Shown here: one piece after another, positions 1 to 4,725 of the stretch | How positions within the stretch are numbered: position 1 is the stretch's first letter | Layout of the letters: each line of letters opens with the position of its first letter | Source of the DNA: Desulfosporosinus sp. | GTDB taxonomy: Bacteria > Bacillota > Desulfitobacteriia > Desulfitobacteriales > Desulfitobacteriaceae | Direction: 5' to 3' | DNA length: 6,346 bases | NCBI GenBank assembly: GCA_003132105.1 | Contig: PKWS01000240.1 | Coordinates: forward strand, 472-6,817 | The notes under the pieces: generated by a model | What the model was told of the DNA's origin: nothing | What the model saw: the letters and a program-made list of their open reading frames with translations, nothing else | Databases searched by the model: none | Program-made: the position numbers and the translations under genes

Positions 1-173
1 TTATTTGTTTCGAGCGACTGAGATAAAACGTACTTTAACGACTGGAGGTTCCCACCCGTTGAAGAAAGTCTTGCAAGATCGATGAGTTCTCTTAAGGTCT
101 CCTTGCTTACTTCCACGTCCTGATGAAATCGGCGATAGGTCCGGTTTTTTTCAATAAGTTCACGAATCATCAT
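1..173 (-). CDS. Nitroreductase-family flavoprotein, N-terminal part (runs off left edge)
   Basis: Reading the minus strand from position 173 gives 57 codons with no stop, still open at the window edge, so the gene continues to the left. The N-terminus carries two nitroreductase landmarks: an R-T-Y-R-R-F block at residues 11-16, the usual first FMN-phosphate contact, and S-T-G-G-N-L-Q at 38-44, matching the family's S-x-x-N-x-Q motif. Between them lies a helix (about residues 24-36, ETLRELIDLARLS) typical of the fold. Such proteins are cytoplasmic FMN enzymes that use NAD(P)H to reduce nitro groups, quinones or flavins; the substrate cannot be told from this fragment. The start is fixed by a strong AAGGAGGAA at 181-189, about 9 bases ahead of the ATG at 171-173; a second ATG follows directly. 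It lies 74 bases downstream of murJ on the same strand but has its own candidate promoter. The family call is fairly secure; the subfamily is open. Confidence 0.82.
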   Translation of the reverse strand, partial: MMIRELIEKNRTYRRFHQDVEVSKETLRELIDLARLSSTGGNLQSLKYVLSQSLETN

Positions 174-195
174 AATTATATTCCTCCTTGTATTT

Positions 196-223
196 AGTAT
201 ATCTACTAGTTTGGAAACCGCAA
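196..223 (-). promoter_or_regulatory. Candidate sigma-A promoter of the nitroreductase gene
   Basis: On the minus strand there is TTGCGG at 218-223 (-35) and TATACT at 196-201 (-10), separated by 16 bases. The predicted start point, about 7 bases past the -10, falls next to the ribosome binding site at 181-189, so the leader would be very short. No good terminator lies between murJ and this promoter, so read-through from murJ is also possible. Confidence 0.35.
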
Positions 224-228
224 GCAAT

Positions 229-240
229 TTGAATGTTCAA
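229..240. repeat. Small interrupted palindrome TTGAA-TG-TTCAA
   Basis: Two 5-base arms flank a 2-base centre just upstream of the candidate -35 of the nitroreductase gene and just past the murJ stop. Its place fits an operator for the nitroreductase gene, but it is short, sits in AT-rich DNA and could be chance. No T-run follows, so it is not a terminator. Confidence 0.2.
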
Positions 241-247
241 TGCCTTC

Positions 248-1798
248 TTATCTGGCGATCTTGTGGCGCGCAATTTGGAGTATAAATTCTAGTTCCTGCA
301 TCCGTAGGACTACCGCTAGAAGCAAGAATACGGTCGCGCCAACGCAGGTGCCCACAACTAAGTTAAGTAGAGAACCCCAGAAATTAGTATCGGCAAAGGT
401 TGAAGTGAAACGGAACACAAACCACACAGCCATACCCATAATAGTTGAAGCAAATAATATTTTAGTTAATGAAGTTAGGATCCGCCGACCGTCGATAAGA
501 CCAATCTTCAGCTTTAAAAAATATAATAACAGAAGCATATTTACAATACCGCTAATCGATATAGCTAGGGCCAAGCCGCCTTGGGCTAGCGGCTTTACCA
601 ACACATTCATCAACACGATATTTACAAACAAGGTAATTCCACTCAGCAAGACAGGAGTCCACGTGTCCTGCAAAGCATAAAAGGTTCGGGGTAAAATCAC
701 AGAGGCCGATTGCTCCACAATACCAAAGGCAAAGAAAACCAGCGACGGAACCGTATCCAACGTATCTTGATATGTAAATGCCCCGTGTTGAAATACCACG
801 CTAATTAAGGGCTGGGCCAGAACCATCATACCTACAGAAATCGGAATAGTGACAAACATGATGCTGCGTAGTGCCAAGGAAAAGGAATCCCTGAACAACT
901 GCCAGCGATTTAGGCTGATCGCCTCAGTCAGAGTAGGAAAGATGGCAACACCCACGCTGTATGCGAAGATACCTATAGGCAATTGTTGTAATTTATAGGC
1001 AAAATTGAAAGATGCTAAACTCCCCGTTGGTAAAGCAGATGCCAAATTTTGATAAACCAATACCGGAATTTGCATCATCCCAAAAGAAAGAATAATTGGA
1101 AAGGCTAGAACAGCAATTCTACGTACCCCAGGATGTCGAAAGTTTAACGAAAAGGTATAGCTGAAGCCCACCTTCCGTAAAGCGGGAATCTGTATAAGGA
1201 AACTACCCATTGCACCAATTAGTACGCCAACAGCAAATCCTTTGATGCCGATAAAGGGCTTTAGTAGAATGCCGGAAACCATCACGCACAAAACATAGAT
1301 TATCGAGCCAACAGCTGGTGGTCCAAATATTTTTAATGAATTAAGGATTCCCATACTAAACCCGCTTAAGCCAAGCAAGATAGGTTGGAATATCAAAATC
1401 CGCATGATACCTGTAGCTAGATCTTTGGTTTTAACCGGGGCATCTGGAATTATCATAGTGATAATTCTCGGTGCAAAGATAAAGGCAAGGATGGTGATCA
1501 CACTTAGCACCACCACTACCAAATTCATAACAGTGCTAGCAATATACCATGCTTCATTTCTTTTTCCCTTTACTATATAACCAGAAAGTACAGGTATAAA
1601 AGCCGAACTCAGCGCGCCCACTACCAAAAGGGTATAAAAAAAATCCGGGACGACAAAAGCTGCGATATAAGCATCCGTCACATAGGTTTTTGCAAAAAAG
1701 CCTGAAATTAAGGATTCTCGTAGAAAACCCAATATCCGTGATAGCAAACTTATTAGGGCAATCAACCCAGCAGCTTTTGCGATTGATTTATTTGACAT
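248..1798 (-). CDS. murJ: MurJ lipid II flippase (MviN family, MOP superfamily)
   Basis: A complete 516-residue protein of the usual MurJ length, almost wholly hydrophobic, consistent with about 14 membrane helices. MurJ moves lipid II, the peptidoglycan precursor, from the inner to the outer face of the cytoplasmic membrane. Landmarks are SRILGFLRE at 20-28, TDAYIAAF at 41-48, GALSSAFIPV at 61-70, the FAYKLQQLPIGIFA block at 266-279, VVFQHGAF at 334-341 and FYALQDTWTPV at 373-383. Arg21, Arg27 and Asp42 line up with E. coli Arg18, Arg24 and Asp39. By my alignment the Arg pair after E. coli N49 is replaced here by Tyr55-Thr56, and the YADRL arginine by Lys269, which I believe is a known feature of a clostridial subgroup. 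The ATG at 1796-1798 has AGGAGA about 5 bases upstream (1804-1809). It has its own promoter and a leader of about 75 bases. Related MATE or O-antigen flippases are less likely because of the N-terminal motif. Confidence 0.93.
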   Translation of the reverse strand: MSNKSIAKAAGLIALISLLSRILGFLRESLISGFFAKTYVTDAYIAAFVVPDFFYTLLVVGALSSAFIPVLSGYIVKGKRNEAWYIASTVMNLVVVVLSVITILAFIFAPRIITMIIPDAPVKTKDLATGIMRILIFQPILLGLSGFSMGILNSLKIFGPPAVGSIIYVLCVMVSGILLKPFIGIKGFAVGVLIGAMGSFLIQIPALRKVGFSYTFSLNFRHPGVRRIAVLAFPIILSFGMMQIPVLVYQNLASALPTGSLASFNFAYKLQQLPIGIFAYSVGVAIFPTLTEAISLNRWQLFRDSFSLALRSIMFVTIPISVGMMVLAQPLISVVFQHGAFTYQDTLDTVPSLVFFAFGIVEQSASVILPRTFYALQDTWTPVLLSGITLFVNIVLMNVLVKPLAQGGLALAISISGIVNMLLLLYFLKLKIGLIDGRRILTSLTKILFASTIMGMAVWFVFRFTSTFADTNFWGSLLNLVVGTCVGATVFLLLAVVLRMQELEFILQIARHKIAR

Positions 1799-1814
1799 TT
1801 AAGTCTCCTACCTC

Positions 1815-1860
1815 AAGCATTCCTCAACTTGTTGGGGACATATCAAATAACAAAATGCTT
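1815..1860 (-). promoter_or_regulatory. Possible structured leader of murJ mRNA
   Basis: Perfect 7-base arms AAGCATT (1815-1821) and AATGCTT (1854-1860) enclose a second dyad at 1822-1837. In the murJ transcript the inner hairpin would be CCCCAAC / GUUGAGG with one C-A mismatch and a 2-base centre. The outer stem closes asymmetrically, with 16 extra bases on one side. The element lies entirely between the predicted transcription start and the ribosome binding site (1804-1809), close enough to influence translation. It matches no riboswitch class I know and has no T-run, so it is not an attenuator by itself. Confidence 0.25.
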
Positions 1861-1880
1861 AATTCAGTTTTTATATTAAT

Positions 1881-1908
1881 ATTATATATTATAAAAACTT
1901 AAAAACAA
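1881..1908 (-). promoter_or_regulatory. Candidate sigma-A promoter of murJ
   Basis: On the minus strand TTGTTT at 1903-1908 is followed after 16 bases by a perfect TATAAT at 1881-1886. A second overlapping TATAAT lies at 1888-1893 but is too close to any -35. Predicted transcription start is near 1874, giving a leader of about 75 bases. The surrounding AT-rich run makes chance -10 matches common, so the pairing with a spaced -35 is the main support. Confidence 0.5.
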
Positions 1909-1974
1909 AACTCTTACCGAACGTACCATTTCAGAGCTTTTCTCAAGTTTATAAATCTCTTTTGAGCAGCTTTC

Positions 1975-2289
1975 TCATAGGAACATTAATTTGAGAATAG
2001 TAATACAAACCCACAGGAATAACATGTAAGCAAGAAAACATATAAGGGATTCTCTACCCTTAGCTATAAGATCGGAAGAGAATATTATGACGATCACTGT
2101 GAGTATTATATCTGTTAAAACATACATAGTGAAGTTTGATAAAGTATCCTCTCGGATTGATGCTAAGAATAAGTCTAATGCTGCTAGCATTATAATTGAA
2201 AGTAAGAATGCATTAGCGAGTGTCGTCCATTTTGACTTAAATTGTAGGTGGTTAATTACTCCTGTTTGAGTGATTTTCATAATTGACAT
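1975..2289 (-). CDS. Small unrecognised membrane protein, three predicted membrane helices
   Basis: I do not recognise this protein. From the ATG at 2287-2289 it has 104 residues: a polar N-terminus with a basic patch (HLQFKSKW, about residues 14-21), then three hydrophobic stretches at about 23-45, 52-71 and 81-103, ending two residues from the C-terminus. An Asp lies inside each of the first two stretches (LAALDLFL; LTDIILTV). The reading frame is open further upstream to a GTG at 2373 and an ATG at 2370 (132 or 131 residues), but no ribosome binding site precedes those, whereas GGGAAGGG at 2298-2305 lies well placed before 2289. It is a single gene between the degV terminator and the murJ promoter. 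GC content is visibly lower than in murJ and addA, consistent with an accessory or fast-evolving gene. No function is proposed. Confidence 0.6.
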   Translation of the reverse strand: MSIMKITQTGVINHLQFKSKWTTLANAFLLSIIMLAALDLFLASIREDTLSNFTMYVLTDIILTVIVIIFSSDLIAKGRESLICFLAYMLFLWVCITILKLMFL

Positions 2290-2297
2290 TGTTGGAT

Positions 2298-2305
2298 CCC
2301 TTCCC
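2298..2305 (-). promoter_or_regulatory. Ribosome binding site that decides the start of the small membrane protein
   Basis: On the minus strand GGGAAGGG is followed by 8 bases and then the ATG at 2287-2289. The longer alternative starts at 2370 and 2373 have no purine-rich element ahead of them. This favours the 104-residue form. Confidence 0.45.
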
Positions 2306-2397
2306 TCTTCATAATTTGCAATACTCCAACTAAAATTGTCCACTGTGCTAATTTCAGATAAGTACTTCATCACTGATTTAACTATATCATTGCGCTA

Positions 2398-2418
2398 AGA
2401 CAAATTATTGTAGACAAT
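2398..2418. repeat. Paired AGACAA repeats with an ATTGT-AG-ACAAT dyad
   Basis: AGACAA occurs at 2398-2403 and 2412-2417, 14 bases apart, and the second copy lies in an inverted repeat ATTGT-AG-ACAAT at 2407-2418. It sits upstream of the small membrane gene, between it and the degV terminator, where its promoter must be. No convincing -35/-10 pair was found there. An operator is possible but unproven. Confidence 0.2.
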
Positions 2419-2447
2419 TTTTCAAGGATCTGTTCAAGCTTCACACC

Positions 2448-2495
2448 AAAAGACAGAGAAGCCACCGCCGATTTAATATCGGTGGTGGCTTCTCT
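2448..2495 (-). terminator. Long hairpin terminator of degV
   Basis: Arms at 2455-2472 and 2478-2495 form an 18-position stem with a 5-base loop (TTAAT). In the minus-strand transcript 17 positions pair and one is an A-C mismatch. The stem is followed on the minus strand by GTC and then four T (2448-2451). It lies about 40 bases past the degV stop. In the plus direction the same stem is fully paired (one G-U) but no T-run follows and no plus-strand gene precedes it, so a degV terminator is the natural reading. Confidence 0.75.
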
Positions 2496-2535
2496 TGAGA
2501 TGTTTGTTATGGTTTGAATATATGATTAGAGTGAC

Positions 2536-3393
2536 TTATCTCATAGCTTTAAGCGTATAATAAGCAATTGATATTGTACCAGGTCCTACATGTAATCCAA
2601 TGACTGGGCCGATATCCATTATATCTACGGTTACTTTTAGCTTATCTTTGATCATATTTGTAAGTTCTTTTGCTTCATCCAGACAATCGATATGCTCAAC
2701 AACAATTTCTCCTAAACCATTCTTGCTTATATCCTGCAACATTTTATCTACCATAGCCAAAACTGCATTTTTCTTCGTTCTAACTTTCATTAAAATCGAT
2801 GTTTTACCATCTTCTACAGTCAATATAGGAATAATTTTGAATAAATTTCCTATTAAAGCACTAGCTCCACCAATTCTTCCGCCCTTTTTCAAGTATTGGA
2901 GATTCTCAGGTATAAATAAGAACCGACTTCTTTTAATATTTTCTAATGCTGCTTCTTTAACCTGCTCCAATGTCTTACCTGCTTTTGCTGCTCTCGCTGC
3001 CATGACGACAGCAAAGCCAAGCTGCATACAGTTGGACCTTGAATCAACAATCTCTATCATGGCATTCTCATACTTTTCCAATACCATTTCTTTTGCTATT
3101 TGGCCTGTTGAAAAGGTACCGCTCATATCAGAAGATAAGAAAATACAGCAAAGACTATCGCCCATTGCTACCACGTTGGTCATTTCATTATACAGTTCCC
3201 CGACTGAAGGCTGTGAAGATGTTGGAATTCCTTTTAAAGCCATCATTTTATAAAAGCGGTCGTTATCTATGTCAATTTCTCTCATGCTGTCATTTCCAAA
3301 GGAAAGATTCAAAGATACCATTCTTATCTTTAATTCTTTTCTGATATCCTCACCTAAGTAGCTTGTGCTATCGGTTAAAATCTGTACTCCCAT
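2536..3393 (-). CDS. degV: DegV-family fatty-acid-binding protein (FakB type)
   Basis: A complete 285-residue protein of the usual DegV length. The family binds a single fatty acid in a closed pocket; the FakB members present it to the kinase FakA, which makes acyl-phosphate for phospholipid synthesis. Landmarks in order are DSTSYL (8-13), the TSSQPS signature (58-63), LSSDMSGTF (86-94), IVDSRS (115-120), YLKKGGRIGG (167-176), VRTKKNA (204-210) and HVGPGT (268-273). The Thr/Ser of TSSQPS, Ser of SGT and the C-terminal His are the positions that normally hold the fatty-acid carboxylate. No signal peptide or membrane helix is seen, so it should be cytoplasmic. The ATG at 3391-3393 has only a modest purine-rich site (AAAGAGAG), about 8 bases upstream. 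No fakA is next to it, which is common for stand-alone paralogues. It has its own promoter and terminator. Which fatty acid it prefers cannot be read from the sequence. Confidence 0.92.
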   Translation of the reverse strand: MGVQILTDSTSYLGEDIRKELKIRMVSLNLSFGNDSMREIDIDNDRFYKMMALKGIPTSSQPSVGELYNEMTNVVAMGDSLCCIFLSSDMSGTFSTGQIAKEMVLEKYENAMIEIVDSRSNCMQLGFAVVMAARAAKAGKTLEQVKEAALENIKRSRFLFIPENLQYLKKGGRIGGASALIGNLFKIIPILTVEDGKTSILMKVRTKKNAVLAMVDKMLQDISKNGLGEIVVEHIDCLDEAKELTNMIKDKLKVTVDIMDIGPVIGLHVGPGTISIAYYTLKAMR

Positions 3394-3417
3394 CTATTTA
3401 TCTCTCTTTCATTAATT

Positions 3418-3448
3418 GCCTATTTTATTCTCACATTTATTTATAGGC
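3418..3448 (-). promoter_or_regulatory. Hairpin at the predicted 5' end of degV mRNA
   Basis: GCCTAT at 3418-3423 and ATAGGC at 3443-3448 are perfect 6-base arms around a 19-base AT-rich loop. The predicted transcription start from the promoter just upstream falls at or next to 3448, so the transcript would begin with the stem. It could stabilise the mRNA, or serve at the DNA level as an operator covering the start point. Confidence 0.3.
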
Positions 3449-3454
3449 AGATTT

Positions 3455-3483
3455 ATTTTATCCGATGGCCTAGATAAGTTCAA
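3455..3483 (-). promoter_or_regulatory. Candidate sigma-A promoter of degV
   Basis: On the minus strand TTGAAC at 3478-3483 and TAAAAT at 3455-3460 are separated by exactly 17 bases. Predicted start is near 3448, giving a leader of about 55 bases. A weaker upstream alternative is TTACAA (3546-3551) with TATAAT (3523-3528), also at 17 bases. Confidence 0.5.
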
Positions 3484-3544
3484 CCAAACTCCACCTGAAG
3501 TAAGTTTTCTTTATGATAGCTTATTATAACCTTTATTCGAGAAT

Positions 3545-3571
3545 CTTGTAATTATTAGTTATCATTATAAG
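3545..3571. promoter_or_regulatory. Imperfect dyad resembling a Fur/PerR-type box
   Basis: CTTGTAAT (3545-3552) and ATTATAAG (3564-3571) are near-complementary arms. On the minus strand, 3556-3570 reads TTATAAT-G-ATAACTA, which agrees with the PerR consensus TTATAAT-N-ATTATAA at 11 of 14 positions, with the left half perfect. The region is very AT-rich, so this level of agreement can arise by chance. Confidence 0.15.
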
Positions 3572-3701
3572 AAGCATTTTAATAAGTTAATGGTGTTTTT
3601 TCTATCTTGTATGTTCTTTTTGCTAATAGAATACAATAGAGTTGTGAATCCAAATTATCAAATGAGAAACCGGCCTATAGCTTTTAGATGTCCATGAGTA
3701 T

Positions 3702-3707
3702 TATAAT
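3702..3707 (+). promoter_or_regulatory. Candidate -10 element for the mini-ORF / DUF3999-like transcript
   Basis: A perfect TATAAT lies 14 bases ahead of the ribosome binding site, which would give a leader of about 20 bases before the mini-ORF start. The matching -35 region (about 3679-3684, AGCTTT) is poor, so the promoter may need an activator or be used by another sigma factor. Confidence 0.3.
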
Positions 3708-3720
3708 AATAGAAAACAAG

Positions 3721-3729
3721 AAAGGTGGG
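3721..3729 (+). promoter_or_regulatory. Ribosome binding site of the mini-ORF
   Basis: AAAGGTGGG is followed by 6 bases and a TTG at 3736-3738. It is the only good ribosome binding site ahead of the downstream gene: the bases just before the ATG at 3818 have none. That makes this site the likely entry point for translation of both reading frames. Confidence 0.55.
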
Positions 3730-3735
3730 ATATTT

Positions 3736-3825
3736 TTGAACAAACATGATGATTTTAAGAGACTTCTGATATCCTATCCCTATCCTAAAATGTGCACGGT
3801 TCAAGACGGTCAATTCAATGCATAA
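3736..3825 (+). CDS. 29-residue mini-ORF overlapping the start of the DUF3999-like gene (possible coupling leader peptide)
   Basis: TTG start, 29 codons and TAA. The peptide begins with NKHDDFKRLL after the start residue and continues with SYPYPKMCTVQDG at 13-25. It has one Cys, no signal peptide and no membrane helix; I do not recognise it. A good ribosome binding site (3721-3729) lies 6 bases before the TTG. The frame is open upstream to ATGs at 3688 and 3694, but these lack a ribosome binding site. Its last codons overlap the next gene by 8 bases (ATGCATAA, the ATG of the downstream gene and the TAA of this one). That arrangement suggests translational coupling: ribosomes finishing here would restart at 3818. 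It could instead be a remnant of a larger gene, or a spurious frame if translation of the next gene starts in some other way. The TTG start and small size keep confidence moderate. Confidence 0.45.
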   Translation: MNKHDDFKRLLISYPYPKMCTVQDGQFNA

Positions 3826-4702
3826 AATTATAACTATTCTATTTATTTTTCTCCTGCTGCTCGTCGCACCAGTATACGCTGGGAGCAGTTTTCAGTATTC
3901 AAAGCTAATTAAGACCGATAACTTGCTAGGGTATAAATCTGTTGTTCTAGATAAGGACGTCTATGCTCACAGTAATCACCTCAATGATTTGAGGGTAATC
4001 AATGACAAGGGCGAAGAAGTCCCTTACTTTTTTGCGTCGATCCGTGACGCATCAACCATTAAAGAAAAAGAATCATTCATTCTATCAGAAGATGCTCAAT
4101 ATATTTCTACTCAAGATGGAACGGACTCAATTATTACGATTCAGGTAAACCACCTTGACGCATTCCGATTAGAACTTAACGCCGATGATATAAGAGGGCG
4201 CACGTATGGTCTTTTCGGAGTAAAAGATGAGTCAATGTATTATTTATCAGAAGGAGAACTTTTTGATCTCCTCCCCTCAGATTCCTCTGTTAGAAGAGGA
4301 ATCGAATGGACGAATAATCCTAATAATCCGCCCGTTGACAAACTTAGACTCACTATCCACAATCTTGATGGCAAACCCATTAAACCAAAGTCTGTAACCG
4401 TAAAATATCATCTTACTAAATTGGTGTTTAAGGATCTAGGAAACAGCCAATTTCGGTTAGCTTATGGAAATGATGCTCTTCGTTCCCCCATTTACGAAGT
4501 CTTGAATTACAAGGCTATTCTTAAAAGTGAAAGTATAACTCAAACTGAGTTAGGAGCGGAAGTTAAAACCCCTACGAAAACCGACACTCCTGGGACTTCA
4601 ACGAAGTACACACTCTTTTCAACTAACACACTCACAGCCTTGGCATTACTTATGTTATTAGGAATTGGTCTTGGGTTCCGTTCAAGGAAGAAGAAAAACT
4701 AG
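3818..4702 (+). CDS. Secreted or membrane-anchored DUF3999-like protein
   Basis: A 294-residue protein of unknown role. Residues 1-21 form a signal peptide (HK, then a long Ile/Leu/Phe core, ending APVYA before GSS, a good signal peptidase I site). The extracytoplasmic part starts with a segment like the N-terminus of DUF3999 proteins: a conserved V-L-D-K-D-V-Y-A (43-50), then LNDLRVINDKGEEVPYF (55-71). Near its end is FRLAYGNDALRSPIYE (212-227), also DUF3999-like. A linker rich in Thr, Pro and Lys (about 245-262) leads to one membrane helix (about 267-286) and a basic tail RSRKKK, so the protein should be anchored with its bulk outside. DUF3999 proteins I recall are longer, so this is a short version. 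Many DUF3999 genes sit beside DUF2339 membrane-protein genes; none is here. The ATG has no ribosome binding site and overlaps the preceding mini-ORF. It ends 6 bases from addA, facing it. The family call rests on recognition, not a search. Confidence 0.7.
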   Translation: MHKIITILFIFLLLLVAPVYAGSSFQYSKLIKTDNLLGYKSVVLDKDVYAHSNHLNDLRVINDKGEEVPYFFASIRDASTIKEKESFILSEDAQYISTQDGTDSIITIQVNHLDAFRLELNADDIRGRTYGLFGVKDESMYYLSEGELFDLLPSDSSVRRGIEWTNNPNNPPVDKLRLTIHNLDGKPIKPKSVTVKYHLTKLVFKDLGNSQFRLAYGNDALRSPIYEVLNYKAILKSESITQTELGAEVKTPTKTDTPGTSTKYTLFSTNTLTALALLMLLGIGLGFRSRKKKN

Positions 4703-4725
4703 CTGCTGCTAAAGCTCCTCCAGCA
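4691..4725 (-). terminator. Weak candidate terminator at the addA end
   Basis: In the addA transcript a small hairpin (GCTA/TAGC at 4708-4711 and 4700-4703, loop TGCT) is followed by TTTTT (4694-4698) and further T/C bases. A competing 5-bp stem (TGCTG 4704-4708, CAGCA 4721-4725) overlaps it. The T-run is good but both stems are weak. The element covers both stop codons, and its T-run lies inside the last codons of the plus-strand gene. No terminator was found for the plus-strand gene. Confidence 0.25.

Larger units (their letters stand above)
3394..3735. other. Divergent AT-rich intergenic region between degV and the mini-ORF
   Basis: This 342-base stretch separates two divergent transcription units. 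It holds the degV promoter and 5'-end hairpin on one side, and the promoter and ribosome binding site of the mini-ORF on the other. The middle (about 3484-3690) has no coding sequence I can support; it shows only an imperfect AT-rich dyad near 3545-3571 and several chance-like TATAAT strings. No tRNA, riboswitch or terminator was seen in it. Confidence 0.6.

Noticed and set aside
240..680. 146-codon plus-strand open frame
   Set aside because: It lies wholly inside murJ on the opposite strand, and murJ has clear family motifs throughout; the plus-strand product is low-complexity and lacks a ribosome binding site.
1690..1902. 70-codon plus-strand frame over the murJ start and leader
   Set aside because: It overlaps the murJ N-terminus and its AT-rich promoter; its C-terminus is just translated AT-rich promoter DNA.
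1933..1974. AGCT..CTCAA / TTGAG..AGCT hairpin as a terminator of the small membrane gene
   Set aside because: The stem is split by an internal loop, the hairpin loop is long and no T-run follows on the minus strand.
2600..3344. Two plus-strand open frames of 217 and 101 codons opposite degV
   Set aside because: degV carries all family signatures on the minus strand; these frames are mirror shadows with no ribosome binding site or recognisable domain.
3694..3825. Longer mini-ORF starting at ATG 3694 or 3688
   Set aside because: The added codons run through the candidate -10 and the ribosome binding site, and no ribosome binding site precedes those ATGs.
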